A stretch of 64,000 bases of DNA from an uncultured Clostridia bacterium (GTDB lineage Bacteria > Bacillota > Clostridia > Christensenellales > Borkfalkiaceae), in assembly GCA_944336975.1 (NCBI GenBank), contig CALVLH010000005.1, forward strand, positions 1-64,000, written 5' to 3'. Positions 16,765-25,169 of the stretch are shown here, one piece after another. The notes beneath the pieces are model-generated. The model was not told the DNA's origin. It was given only the letters and a program-made list of their open reading frames with translations, and made no database searches. Positions within the stretch are counted from its first letter, which is position 1. Each line of letters begins with the position of its first letter. A program made the position numbers and the translations under genes.

Positions 16765-17810
16765 TTTTTCTCCTCGCACTTGTCGGGGAACATCCCGCAC
16801 AACCGCTCATACAGCCCGCCGACGTCGGGGAAATAATAGCTCGCGTAAAGGCAGTCGAACTCGACGAACGTGCGACCTTCGCGTTCCGCCGTGCGGATCT
16901 TTCCGACCTCGTCGGCATAGAGGAACATCCTGTCGTAACGGTTGACGTCTTTCCAATAAAAGCCAGTTTCCGAGACGGCAAAGACGTTTTTTGCCGTCGC
17001 TGCGGCGTAGGCGGAATGCACCGCAAACATGACTCCAAGACAGGCGATGGCGATCCCCGCCGAACTGTTGACCAAAAATGCGAGTACCACGCCCGCCACG
17101 ATGGCGAATACGCCGCCAGCCACGCCCATGACGGCGCGGTCGCGCTTTTGTTTTTCGGGTACGGATACGCAAAACGCCGCCTTGAACGGGCACGTCGGCT
17201 CCTCCCCGTGTCTGAGCCCGAAACGCTCCACGCCGAACCGATCTAGCGTCGCCATCAGCCGCTCCTTTCCGTCCAGACGGATGAGCGCGGGCTGCGATTC
17301 GTTCTGTTTTTCCTTCTTTGCGGCGAAAAAACGGGACGGGATCTCGAGCAGGACGATCGCTTCCCCCTTCGCCTTGGGGGAACGGCGGGTGACGACGGAA
17401 TACACCTTCATCTCCGCATAAGGAACGCGGATGTCCGTTTTCGCGTAACGTTCGTTCCCCTCTTCCGCATGAAAGCGCACGCCTTGTTCGTCGAAGGTGG
17501 CGAGCAGTTTATCTCCCGCAAAGAAACTGCGTTCGGAAACGGCGAGTTCCCTTAAATCGCTCTCCTGCGCTTCGTATTTTTCCGACAGGCGATACAATCC
17601 CACGCTCGCGAGCGCGGCAAGCAAAAGCCCGGCGAGGCATCCCCCGCACAGGATGAGAAACAGGCTGTCTCGCCATGCGCTGTCGCCGCCCGTTCCCATC
17701 ATCACCAGCCCGATCAGCAACCCCGCCATGCAGGCGAGGATGACGGCGGCGCTGACCCACGTCAGCACGCGTGCCGCCTTTTTCTTGCGGCGTACTTTTT
17801 TGATTTCCAT
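16761..17810 (-). CDS. Four-helix membrane protein of unknown function
   Basis: A 349-residue protein. After a very basic N-terminus (KKVRRKKK) come two membrane segments (about 15-37 and 45-68), then about 150 residues of soluble domain with a PH-like feel (YAEMKVYSVV, IRLDGKERLMATLDRFGV), two further membrane segments (about 226-270), and a second soluble segment with YADEVGKIRTA. The two halves look similarly organised (helix pair plus small beta domain). I recognise no family. GGAGG precedes ATG 17810. The gene is translationally coupled to the DUF1653 gene and may be attenuated by a terminator-like hairpin just upstream. Confidence 0.75.
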   Translation of the reverse strand: MEIKKVRRKKKAARVLTWVSAAVILACMAGLLIGLVMMGTGGDSAWRDSLFLILCGGCLAGLLLAALASVGLYRLSEKYEAQESDLRELAVSERSFFAGDKLLATFDEQGVRFHAEEGNERYAKTDIRVPYAEMKVYSVVTRRSPKAKGEAIVLLEIPSRFFAAKKEKQNESQPALIRLDGKERLMATLDRFGVERFGLRHGEEPTCPFKAAFCVSVPEKQKRDRAVMGVAGGVFAIVAGVVLAFLVNSSAGIAIACLGVMFAVHSAYAAATAKNVFAVSETGFYWKDVNRYDRMFLYADEVGKIRTAEREGRTFVEFDCLYASYYFPDVGGLYERLCGMFPDKCEEKK

Positions 17811-17840
17811 GAACGACCTCCGCGTACGGTTGCCCGTACT

Positions 17841-17865
17841 CAAAAACTGCGCCCGTCGCGGGCGC
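17841..17865 (-). terminator. Terminator-like hairpin between the XRE gene and the membrane-protein gene
   Basis: On the minus strand a 7-bp stem GCGCCCG/CGGGCGC with loop CGA is followed by AG and five T. Only about 30 nt, including a second hairpin GTACGG/CCGTAC, separate it from the membrane-protein start codon, leaving no room for a promoter. This suggests partial termination or attenuation. Confidence 0.55.
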
Positions 17866-17898
17866 GGTCCTCTTGGGAGCACAGCGCTCCCGCCCGCT

Positions 17899-18501
17899 TC
17901 AATCCCTGAAATGCGCCTTTTTCCGCCAGACGAAAAAGAAAAGCGCGAGGATCTGCAACGGGATGCCGATCAGAAAGATCAGCCAGACATTGTATTGAAG
18001 ACAACTCAAATAGATGCAGGCGAGAACGCTCCATACGAGCACGGAAACGGACACGATGCGCACCCACTTATAATGCCAGACGCAACTGAACACGAGCACC
18101 ACGATCGCGGTCGCGGGGACGGCGTAAACGAACGCCAGCCACGCATATTCGAACGCGGGCGCAAAAATGCCGATCCCGACGAACACGACCACGGCGACCA
18201 GCCAGCACAAGCCCGACGACAGCAGAATGGTAAGCAGCCTTTGGCGCGCTTTCGTGCTCTTGGGCATGACCTTCTCCCCCGTGTGTTCGCACACGAGGTC
18301 GTCCAGCGTGACGCCGTACAGTTCGGCGATCTGCACGAGGATGCGAACGTCGGGGATGCCGTTGCCCTGTTCCCACTTGGAAACGGATTTGTCCGAATAA
18401 TTGAGTTTTTCGGCGAGTTCGAGTTGCGTCATGTTCGCCATCTTTCTCAGGCGCGTCAGATTTTTCCCGATGGTCGCCGCCAATTTATCCTGTTCTTCCA
18501 T
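17899..18501 (-). CDS. XRE-family regulator with a membrane-anchoring C-terminus
   Basis: A 200-residue protein. Residues about 10-66 form a Cro/CI-type helix-turn-helix (RLRKMANMTQLELAEKLN, SDKSVSKWEQGNGIPD). After a short basic linker come four membrane segments (about 88-110, 117-140, 146-163, 170-192). Such XRE-TM proteins are common in Firmicutes and usually regulate themselves and adjacent membrane-protein genes. No Shine-Dalgarno site is present; TATAAT lies exactly 6 nt before ATG, predicting a leaderless message. A repeated CTACTG/CAGTAG motif lies directly upstream, a likely operator. Confidence 0.88.
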   Translation of the reverse strand: MEEQDKLAATIGKNLTRLRKMANMTQLELAEKLNYSDKSVSKWEQGNGIPDVRILVQIAELYGVTLDDLVCEHTGEKVMPKSTKARQRLLTILLSSGLCWLVAVVVFVGIGIFAPAFEYAWLAFVYAVPATAIVVLVFSCVWHYKWVRIVSVSVLVWSVLACIYLSCLQYNVWLIFLIGIPLQILALFFFVWRKKAHFRD

Positions 18502-18507
18502 ACTTCT

Positions 18508-18535
18508 ATTATAGCGTTATTTCGGGAAATGTCAA
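18508..18535 (-). promoter_or_regulatory. Leaderless-type sigma-A promoter of the XRE gene
   Basis: TTGACA (18530-18535), a 16-nt spacer and TATAAT (18508-18513) on the minus strand, followed by exactly 6 nt and ATG at 18501. Confidence 0.85.
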
Positions 18536-18536
18536 C

Positions 18537-18616
18537 GCTCTACTGTGAGTAGAGCGGCCGTTTTTTACTCTACTGCGTAAAAAATCACACGTAGAGGCAA
18601 ATTTTCCAACAGTAGG
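18537..18616. promoter_or_regulatory. Putative operator array (CTACTG/CAGTAG repeats)
   Basis: Between the divergent XRE and GDSL promoters lie an 8-bp palindrome GCTCTACT-GTG-AGTAGAGC (18537-18555) next to the XRE -35 box, a second CTCTACTG (18568-18575) nested inside inverted arms TTTTTTAC and GTAAAAAA (18561-18568, 18577-18584), GTAGAGG (18591-18597) and CAGTAGG (18610-18616) abutting the GDSL -35 box. This layout fits autoregulation by the XRE protein. Confidence 0.6.
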
Positions 18617-18645
18617 TTGTAATTTCCGACAAACATGGCTACAAT
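18617..18645 (+). promoter_or_regulatory. Sigma-A promoter of the GDSL hydrolase gene
   Basis: TTGTAA (18617-18622), 17 nt, TACAAT (18640-18645). Transcription would begin near 18652, about 236 nt before the start codon. Confidence 0.65.
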
Positions 18646-18651
18646 AAAGGC

Positions 18652-18887
18652 GTAGCGGCAAACAAGACCGCCGCGCCGCCGCGGAACGGCAGACAGGCAA
18701 CGCCCCGCTCACAAATCGGCAACGCCTGCCGCGAGCCAATGCAAGACGACGAGCCGCCCGCAATGATTTCGGGAATGCCCGAGCGCTTCAAGAAAGGCGA
18801 CAGGCAACGCCCTGTCAGCAATGCGGCAATGCCTGCCGCGAGTCGACGCGAAGAGCGGCATAAATACAAAAAAGGAGGGAACACGAT
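18652..18887 (+). other. Long GC-rich 5' leader with a repeated 44-nt unit
   Basis: No credible gene is seen in these 236 nt. Two 44-nt copies (18692-18735 and 18799-18842) share 36 positions, including the blocks GACAGGCAACGCCC and CCTGCCGCGAG. The second copy can fold into GACAGG/CCTGTC and GCGGCA/TGCCGC hairpins, and a further CCCG.../CGGG hairpin lies between the copies. The gene's AAGGAGGG ribosome site follows at the end. It may be a structured regulatory leader or an intergenic repeat element. Confidence 0.5.
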
Positions 18888-19625
18888 ATGGCAAAAAACC
18901 TTAAAATCACGGTTTTCGGGGATTCCATCGCCAAAGGGATCGTCTTTCGCGATAACCGCTATCAGGTCGCGCAGGACAACGTGATCGCCCTTCTCGAACG
19001 TCACTATAACGTGAGCATCGAAAACATGGCGCAGTTCGGACAGACGCTCCGCCGCATCAACGACCGTCAGCTCGTACAGCGGTATCTTCGCAGGATCGAC
19101 GAAGCGGAAAACAACCTCGCGGTATTCTGCATCGGCGGAAACGATTGCAGCTTCGACTGGAACAGCGTTCAGCACACTCCTTCCGAAGCGCACACCTCCG
19201 CAACGACGCCCGCCGAATTTTTCGAACTGCTCAAAGAGAACGTCTCGCTGTTGCAAAGCCGCGGCGTCCATGTGATGATCCTCAACCTTCCCCCGCTCGA
19301 TTCGGAGGAATATTTTCGCAAATATATCGCGGAAAAATACGATCCTGAGCGCGTGATGTCCTTTTTGAAAGAAGACATCGCGAACATCTACCGGCATCAG
19401 GAATTTTTCTCCCTCATGCTGACTAAATTCGCGCTGACGAACGGCTGTTCCCTTGCGGACATCCGCTCCCGGTTCCTCTGGAAGAACGATATGCGCGAGC
19501 TTCTGTGCGAAGACGGCATCCACCTCAACGAACGCGGACAGCGCGTCATGGCGGAGGCGATCGTGGACGAAGTTTCCCGCGATCCTTATTTCGCCGCGTT
19601 TGAGCTGAAAGCCGCGTCTTCCTGA
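18888..19625 (+). CDS. Cytoplasmic SGNH/GDSL-type esterase
   Basis: A 245-residue SGNH hydrolase. Block I VFGDSIAKG holds the catalytic serine (about residue 12), block III is the CIGGNDCS segment, and block V is EDGIHLNERG with the catalytic aspartate and histidine. No signal peptide is present, so it should act in the cytoplasm, probably as an esterase, lipase or carbohydrate deacetylase. AAGGAGGG precedes the ATG. It is divergent from the XRE regulator across a region with operator-like repeats and carries a long leader. The substrate cannot be read from the sequence. Confidence 0.88.
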   Translation: MAKNLKITVFGDSIAKGIVFRDNRYQVAQDNVIALLERHYNVSIENMAQFGQTLRRINDRQLVQRYLRRIDEAENNLAVFCIGGNDCSFDWNSVQHTPSEAHTSATTPAEFFELLKENVSLLQSRGVHVMILNLPPLDSEEYFRKYIAEKYDPERVMSFLKEDIANIYRHQEFFSLMLTKFALTNGCSLADIRSRFLWKNDMRELLCEDGIHLNERGQRVMAEAIVDEVSRDPYFAAFELKAASS

Positions 19626-19679
19626 TCTTTGCCCGAAAGCGGACGGTCCCAGCCGTTTGCTTTTACTCTCCAATACGTA

Positions 19680-19713
19680 AAACCCCCGCCGCATTCGCGG
19701 CGGGGGTTTTATT
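19680..19713. terminator. Bidirectional terminator between GDSL and GH51 genes
   Basis: A 13-bp stem (19680-19692 with 19697-19709), loop ATTC, A-rich before and T-rich after, between convergent genes. Confidence 0.8.
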
Positions 19714-19735
19714 TGCTTCACATTCTCCCGTGCGA

Positions 19736-21916
19736 TTATTTGACGGGGATACGGATGACGGTCACGCTGTAACACATGGACAGGTATCCGAACGTGCCGC
19801 CGACTTTGAGTTCGCTCGTCTTGGGCGAAATCACGATGTCTCCGAGCTGATTGACCGCTTCGGAATCGTCGCTTTGAAGTTCGGTGACGACGGCGTTCCC
19901 TGCGACGGAGACGTCGGAAAGCTCGATGTTGATGCGGATATCTTCGGGGCTGGCGTTGACGATCTTGATGATGAGATCGCCTGTCTCGCCGTCCGTGCTC
20001 GCGACCGTGTAAAGCTTATCGACGATCGCGTTGGACGCGCCGACGATCTTGAACGTGCTTTCCATGCCGTCCGCATACGCGAGCTCGCTCTCCATCAGAT
20101 ATTTGCCCTGATTGAGCATGAAGATCTGTTGAACGTAATAGTTCGCGGAGCGCACGAGTTCGGTGTTGGTGAAGTACATCATATCCACCGCCCACTGATT
20201 GAGCGAGGAATCCACGCACCCGTACATGGGCGCGTAAGCCGCCAGTTTGACGACGTCGCCGTTCCGCTCCAATCCCGTCATGTACGCCGCCTCGGACAAC
20301 GCGGTCATCCAGCTGTTGTTCTTGGTGCTGAACGCTCCCGACGTCTGATTCGCGGAGTATTCGCCCACGAACACGTCGTAACGCGTGTTCTCTTCGCGGC
20401 TGTACGAATCATAATGGTCGGTATTTTTGAGGAAATCGGTGTAATTCATGTAGTAGTGGTGGTCATGCACGCCATACTCGGACACCTTCTCGATCTTCCC
20501 CGCCGCCTGATATGCGAGCGCTTCCAAACGGGCAAGACCGCCCGATCCGTTGGTCTCTGTATCGGTAAACACCGCGCCGTTCCCGACAATGAGCTCGACT
20601 TTTCCGTAAAGAGGGTTGCTTTCCGCAGCTTCCTTGAACGCCTCGATGAACATCTCATAGCGATCGAAGTATCTGCCCCACTGCTCGTTGCCGATGCCGA
20701 CATAGTGCATATCGAACGGCTCTTCATGCCCCATCGCCGCGCGCACGGACGCCCAATATGCCTCGTTCTCGTCCGTGGAATCGGGATCGCCGATCGCAAA
20801 CGCCACGAGGTCGAGCGCGTCCTGAATGTAGTCCTCCGCCCCGTTTCCGTTTCTGCCGGGCAGATCTGCGCCGTTGCTCTGGATCATGCACGCGATGCCG
20901 CAGTTGAGAATGGGGATCGCGCTCGCGCCGAGCGATTCGCACAACAGGAAATATTCATAGAACCCGATGCCGTATTCCATCTGATAGTAATTGCTTCCCA
21001 CCTGCCAGATGTCGGTATTCGGGGTGCGCGTGACAGGCTCGCCCGTCGTCGTCACCGTTTGGCTCGTCCCGTCCGCGGCGACCGACGTATACGTCAGTTC
21101 CGTCGCCTTTCCGTCCTCGCCGACTCCGATGGAATTTTTCCAATCGTAGGTGCTGTCCATATTCTTGCCCTCGATGACGCATCCGCCGGGGAAGCGCACG
21201 AATTTGGGGGAAAGCTCTTTGACGGGCTCATACATATAGTTTTTGATGCCGACCGTGCTGTCCGTCGTTTCCAGCGCCACGCCGTCCAGATCGAGACTGC
21301 CCGACTCCGCAAACGTGAGATACAGGGAAAGTCCCTCGTCGGCAGTCTCCGTCGCTTTGAGAACCGCGGAATATTTTACCCATTCTTCGCTTTGCGAGAC
21401 GGTGATCTCCGCCTGCGCCAACGCTTTCTGCTGATTGCGGACGCTGATCGTCACCTTTCCGTCGTAATCGGTCGCTTTGATGAACGCCGAGAAGTTATAT
21501 TCCACGCCTTTTTCCACCGCCATGGGCGCGGGCGCAAAGCCCGTGTTGATGACGGAGCCGTCGTGCTGTCCGATGCTCACCGTCGCGCAACCGCCGCTCA
21601 CGCCGCCCGTTTCGTTGCGGGAAATGGAGGCGCCGTTCGCGATCTGCCAATGGCTCATCGTCGTCGCTTCGAACAGACCGTTCGCGACGAGATTGTCGTC
21701 CATGGCGTAAGATGCATAGTTGATGTCTTCCAGGAACACGCCGAAAAGCGTATCCGAAATGATGTTGCGCGCGTCGGTCGTATCCGTTTCTCCGTTCACG
21801 GACAGCGTCGCGTCGGGCGAATCAAACGCCTTTGCCGTAGGCGCACAACCCGCCGCCGCCAACATAACGCCCGAAACGAGCACCGCTGCCAACGCGCTGA
21901 AAAAGTTCTTCTTCAT
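19736..21916 (-). CDS. Secreted GH51-type alpha-L-arabinofuranosidase, lipoprotein
   Basis: A 726-residue exported enzyme with a signal peptide and a lipobox ending AAAGC near residue 22. A CBM-like beta domain (about residues 70-190) sits inside the N-terminal part of the GH51 architecture after FGVFLEDINYA. The TIM barrel shows RFPGG, the acid/base glutamate in GIGNEQWG and the nucleophile glutamate in VGEYSA. The C-terminal beta sandwich ends the protein. GH51 enzymes release arabinofuranose from arabinan and arabinoxylan; most Firmicutes forms are cytoplasmic and about 500 residues, so a surface-anchored long form is notable. GGAGGGGG precedes ATG 21916. It is a single-gene unit. Confidence 0.88.
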   Translation of the reverse strand: MKKNFFSALAAVLVSGVMLAAAGCAPTAKAFDSPDATLSVNGETDTTDARNIISDTLFGVFLEDINYASYAMDDNLVANGLFEATTMSHWQIANGASISRNETGGVSGGCATVSIGQHDGSVINTGFAPAPMAVEKGVEYNFSAFIKATDYDGKVTISVRNQQKALAQAEITVSQSEEWVKYSAVLKATETADEGLSLYLTFAESGSLDLDGVALETTDSTVGIKNYMYEPVKELSPKFVRFPGGCVIEGKNMDSTYDWKNSIGVGEDGKATELTYTSVAADGTSQTVTTTGEPVTRTPNTDIWQVGSNYYQMEYGIGFYEYFLLCESLGASAIPILNCGIACMIQSNGADLPGRNGNGAEDYIQDALDLVAFAIGDPDSTDENEAYWASVRAAMGHEEPFDMHYVGIGNEQWGRYFDRYEMFIEAFKEAAESNPLYGKVELIVGNGAVFTDTETNGSGGLARLEALAYQAAGKIEKVSEYGVHDHHYYMNYTDFLKNTDHYDSYSREENTRYDVFVGEYSANQTSGAFSTKNNSWMTALSEAAYMTGLERNGDVVKLAAYAPMYGCVDSSLNQWAVDMMYFTNTELVRSANYYVQQIFMLNQGKYLMESELAYADGMESTFKIVGASNAIVDKLYTVASTDGETGDLIIKIVNASPEDIRINIELSDVSVAGNAVVTELQSDDSEAVNQLGDIVISPKTSELKVGGTFGYLSMCYSVTVIRIPVK

Positions 21917-21944
21917 TTTCCCCCTCCTTAGAGTTCTTATCCTT

Positions 21945-21973
21945 ATTTTATCATGTTTTCTTTTCGTTTGCAA
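21945..21973 (-). promoter_or_regulatory. Sigma-A promoter of the first GH51 gene
   Basis: TTGCAA (21968-21973), 17 nt, TAAAAT (21945-21950) on the minus strand, in an AT-rich island. No convincing cre site is seen. Confidence 0.65.
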
Positions 21974-22102
21974 TAAGTTTTTTATTTTTTGATAAAGTAA
22001 ATTTTTACGGCAAGCCGTGCGACACGCGGGCGTCCTGCGGGAAAAGATCGGAAAAAGGCTCTCGCCGTGGCGGCAGTCAGAACAAAAAATCGCCGAACAA
22101 AT

Positions 22103-22138
22103 AAAAAACGCATCCCGTTTTTGGGATGCGTTTTTTCC
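22103..22138. terminator. Bidirectional terminator after the rubrerythrin gene
   Basis: A 14-bp stem with A6 and T6 tails (22103-22116 with 22123-22136) around GTTTTT. It ends the minus-strand rubrerythrin transcript. Confidence 0.85.
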
Positions 22139-22199
22139 TATTGCTACGATCGGCGCCGTCGGCGAAGCATTCCCGCCCCGCCGGGCATACGCCCGATCC

Positions 22200-22718
22200 T
22201 CAGAACAATCTCTTGAGAAGTCCCGCGAAGCCTGCGCCGTGGCGCGCTTCGTCTTTCGCCATTTCGTGAACGGTGTCGTGGATCGCGTCGAAACCCAGTT
22301 CCTTCGCGCGCTTTGCAAGAGCCAGCTTGCCCGCGCAAGCGCCCGTTTCCGCCGCGACTCTCATCTCGAGGTTCTTCTTGGTGGACGTGGTCACGACTTC
22401 GCCGAGCAACTCCGCGAACTTCGCCGCGTGCTCCGCTTCCTGCCATGCGTATTCTCTGTAAGCCTGCGCGACTTCGGGATACCCCTCTCTGTCCGCGACT
22501 CTCGCCATCGCGAGATACATCCCCACTTCGGTGCATTCGCCCTCGAAGTTGGCTTTAAGACCGTCCATGATCTCCTTGTCGTCCACTTTGCCGTCGCCCA
22601 CGTGATGTTCGCAGGCAAATCCGCCTTCCTCGATGGGAACAAACTTCTTCGCCTTGCAAACGGGGCATACTTCTACATCGTCCGCGACGATTTCGCCGCA
22701 TACAGCACATCTTTTCAT
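22200..22718 (-). CDS. Rubrerythrin with an N-terminal rubredoxin domain
   Basis: A 172-residue protein. The N-terminus is a rubredoxin-like iron site (RCAVCGE and CPVCKAK). The rest is a ferritin-like diiron domain with [26 protein letters not shown] and DEARHGAG. This reversed order, rubredoxin first, is found in 'reverse rubrerythrins' and NADH-peroxidase-like proteins of clostridia, which reduce hydrogen peroxide in the cytoplasm of anaerobes. AAGGAG precedes the ATG and a clear promoter lies upstream, so it is a single-gene unit. Confidence 0.93.
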   Translation of the reverse strand: MKRCAVCGEIVADDVEVCPVCKAKKFVPIEEGGFACEHHVGDGKVDDKEIMDGLKANFEGECTEVGMYLAMARVADREGYPEVAQAYREYAWQEAEHAAKFAELLGEVVTTSTKKNLEMRVAAETGACAGKLALAKRAKELGFDAIHDTVHEMAKDEARHGAGFAGLLKRLF

Positions 22719-22747
22719 GATAGTAATCTCCTTGATCGATTTTCTGC

Positions 22748-22776
22748 ATTATAGCATAATTAAGACTGAATATCAA
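22748..22776 (-). promoter_or_regulatory. Sigma-A promoter of the rubrerythrin gene
   Basis: TTGATA (22771-22776), 17 nt, TATAAT (22748-22753) on the minus strand; the leader is about 23 nt with AAGGAG. Confidence 0.8.
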
Positions 22777-22795
22777 TAGGTATTCACTATATTGA

Positions 22796-23443
22796 TTAAA
22801 GTTTTCCCAAAAGATTTTTCAGCTCGGCAAAGGAATGCACGAAGCGCGTCGCCCCGGCGGCGCGGAGCTGTTCTTCCGTGCGGTACCCCCACAGGCAGGA
22901 GACACCGTACATCCCCGCGCGGATGGCGGTCTGCGCGTCCGTTTCGCCGTCCCCGACGAAAGCGCAGTCGGCGGGAGCGACCTGCATCCTGAGCGCCGCA
23001 TAGAGCGCGAGCGTGGGATCGGGCTTGCAAGGGAAGTCCCCCGAATCGCCCGCGATAAACGAGAACGGGATCTCGGAGAAAAACTGCTTGCAGACGGCGA
23101 CGGTGGCACCCTGCGGCTTGTTGGTGACCACGCCCAGCTTCACGCCCGCCGCGGCGAGCTCCGCGAGCGTCTGCATTTCCCCTTCGAAGAGGAGCGTTTC
23201 CGAGTTGTCGCTCTTCGCGTACGTCTCCTTGAAATATTCGAAACACTCTTCCTTATTCGGCGCATCCGCGGGCATCGCGCGCTCTACGAGCTGATATGCC
23301 CCGTCGCCCACATAGCGCTTGGTCTGTTCCAGCGTGATCTCGGGATAGGAGAACTTGCGGAGCGTTTCGTTGATCGTCTTTTTGATGTCGGGCAGCGTAT
23401 CCAACAGCGTGCCGTCCAGATCGAATAAAACCGCTTTTACCAT
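22796..23443 (-). CDS. HAD-superfamily phosphatase, phosphoglycolate-phosphatase-like
   Basis: A 215-residue HAD hydrolase. Motif I LFDLDGTLLDT has the nucleophile aspartate at residue 8. Motif II is VVTNKP, and the motif III/IV region shows KPDP and FVGDGETDAQTA. A helical cap (about residues 15-80) places it with Gph/PpaX-type enzymes, which dephosphorylate phosphoglycolate or pyrophosphate. It begins 7 nt after argS in the same direction, so the two are co-transcribed. The substrate is not certain. Confidence 0.88.
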   Translation of the reverse strand: MVKAVLFDLDGTLLDTLPDIKKTINETLRKFSYPEITLEQTKRYVGDGAYQLVERAMPADAPNKEECFEYFKETYAKSDNSETLLFEGEMQTLAELAAAGVKLGVVTNKPQGATVAVCKQFFSEIPFSFIAGDSGDFPCKPDPTLALYAALRMQVAPADCAFVGDGETDAQTAIRAGMYGVSCLWGYRTEEQLRAAGATRFVHSFAELKNLLGKL

Positions 23444-23450
23444 ATATACC

Positions 23451-25133
23451 TCACATCTTTTCGGGTACGCCGATGCCGAGCAGCGAAAGCGCGTTTCTCA
23501 GAACTTGCAGCGTCGCCGCGGTGAGCGCGAGACGGAATCCGCGCACGCCCTCTTCCGCCTGTAAGATCTTGCAGTCGAAGTAGAATTTGTTGAACTTCTG
23601 CGCGACGTCCACGCAGTAGCGCGCGATATAGCTCGGCTCGTATTTTTCTGCCGCCGATCTCACCGTATCGGGGAATTCGGCGAGCGCTTTCAGGAGTTCC
23701 GCCTCCTCGTCGCACGGCTGCGGCACCTCATAGGAAGCGGGCACTTCCGCGCGGGAAAGCACGGAAGCGGCGCGGGCGCAAGTATACTGCACGTACACGC
23801 TCGTTTCCCCTTCGAAATTGAGTACCTTATCGTAAGAGAAGGTGATGTCCTTGATCTTGTTGTTATACAGTGCGCCGAAGATGACCGCGCCCACGCCCAC
23901 CTGTTCGGCGACTTTTTCCTTGTTTTCGAGGGAAGGATTTTTCTCGTCGATGATGCGGTACGCCTTTTCGATGCACTTGTTGATGACGTCTTCGAGGAAG
24001 ACGACGTTGCCCTTTCTCGTGGACATGGCGCCCTCTTCCAGCGAAACCATGCCGTAAGCGACGTGGACGAGGTCTTTCGCCCACTCTTTGCCCATGAGTT
24101 CGAGCACCTTGAAGAACTGGCGGAAATGAAGGTTCTGCTGATAAGCGACGACATACAGGCATTTGTCGAAATCGTACGTCTTCTTGCGGTAGATCGCCGC
24201 CGCCATGTCGCGCGTCGCGTAGAGCGAGGAGCCGTCCGATTTCAAGATGATGCAGGGCGGCATCCCGTAGGCTTCCAGATCGACGATCTGCGCGCCGCGG
24301 CTCTCCACGAGCAGTCCCTTCTCGCGCAACTCGTCGATGACGGACTGCATCTTGTCCGAATAAAAGCTCTCGCCCGCATACGAATCGAAATGAATGTCGA
24401 GCAGGTCGTAGATCTTCTGCACGTCTTTCAAGGTGAGCCTTTTGAACCACTCGAACAGCTCGTTGCACTCCGCGTCTCCTTCCTCGATGCGCTTGAAATA
24501 GGCGCGCGCCTCGTCGTCGAGCGCGGGATCCTCTTCCGCCTCGCGATGGAAACGGACGTAAAGTTCGTTGAGCGCGCGGATGCCGCCCTGCTCCACAAGC
24601 TCGCGGTTGCCCCAGCGGCGGTATGCGGAGATGAGCTTTCCGAACTGCGTGCCGTAATCGCCGAGGTGGTTGATCCCGACGGCGTTGTAACCCAGATACT
24701 TGAAGATACGGTAGAGCGCGCCGCCCAACACGGTCGTCGAGAGGTGCCCGATGTGGAAGGGCTTGGCGATGTTGACGGAAGAGTAGTCGAGACAGATCGT
24801 CTTTCCCGCGCCGAGATCGGAAGAACCGTAGTTCGCGCCCTCTTTGAGGATGCGGGAGAGCGTTCCTTCCGCAAGCCCGACCTTGCTGACCTTGAAATTG
24901 AGATAGCCGTTGACCGCGCTCACCTCGCTGATCACCTCGTCCGCGGGGATCTTCGCTTTGAGTTCCTCCGCGATCGCGACAGGGCTCTTGCGCAGGATCT
25001 TCGCGAAGCGGAAGCAGGGAAACGCATAGTCCCCCATCGACGGATCGGGCGGAACGGCGAGCAGATCGCAGATCTCGTTCGCGGAAACGCCTTCGACGGG
25101 AATGCGTTCGGCAATGTAACGTTTGTAATCCAT
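23451..25133 (-). CDS. argS: Arginyl-tRNA synthetase
   Basis: A 560-residue class I aminoacyl-tRNA synthetase that charges tRNA-Arg. The N-terminal Add-1 domain (about 1-90) is followed by HIGH at 127-130, a KMSKS equivalent MSTRKGN, and a C-terminal DALR anticodon-binding domain (YVQYTCARAASVL, ... ALSLLGIGVPEKM). The length is normal. AAGGAC precedes the ATG. The HAD phosphatase gene follows in the same operon. Confidence 0.97.
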   Translation of the reverse strand: MDYKRYIAERIPVEGVSANEICDLLAVPPDPSMGDYAFPCFRFAKILRKSPVAIAEELKAKIPADEVISEVSAVNGYLNFKVSKVGLAEGTLSRILKEGANYGSSDLGAGKTICLDYSSVNIAKPFHIGHLSTTVLGGALYRIFKYLGYNAVGINHLGDYGTQFGKLISAYRRWGNRELVEQGGIRALNELYVRFHREAEEDPALDDEARAYFKRIEEGDAECNELFEWFKRLTLKDVQKIYDLLDIHFDSYAGESFYSDKMQSVIDELREKGLLVESRGAQIVDLEAYGMPPCIILKSDGSSLYATRDMAAAIYRKKTYDFDKCLYVVAYQQNLHFRQFFKVLELMGKEWAKDLVHVAYGMVSLEEGAMSTRKGNVVFLEDVINKCIEKAYRIIDEKNPSLENKEKVAEQVGVGAVIFGALYNNKIKDITFSYDKVLNFEGETSVYVQYTCARAASVLSRAEVPASYEVPQPCDEEAELLKALAEFPDTVRSAAEKYEPSYIARYCVDVAQKFNKFYFDCKILQAEEGVRGFRLALTAATLQVLRNALSLLGIGVPEKM

Positions 25134-25169
25134 GAGTATTCGTCCTTATTTTCCTGAATTCACACAGCA

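Noticed and set aside
18709..18894. Minus-strand small ORF in the GDSL leader
   Set aside because: It runs through both copies of the nucleotide repeat with no ribosome site; the repeat similarity is at the DNA or RNA level, not a protein pattern.
19730..21931. 733-codon plus-strand frame opposite the first GH51 gene
   Set aside because: Mirror of the GH51 reading frame; R/H/V-rich composition and no start signals.
21945..21973. Catabolite-response (cre) site at the first GH51 promoter
   Set aside because: TGCAAACGAAAAGA differs from the cre consensus at several fixed positions.
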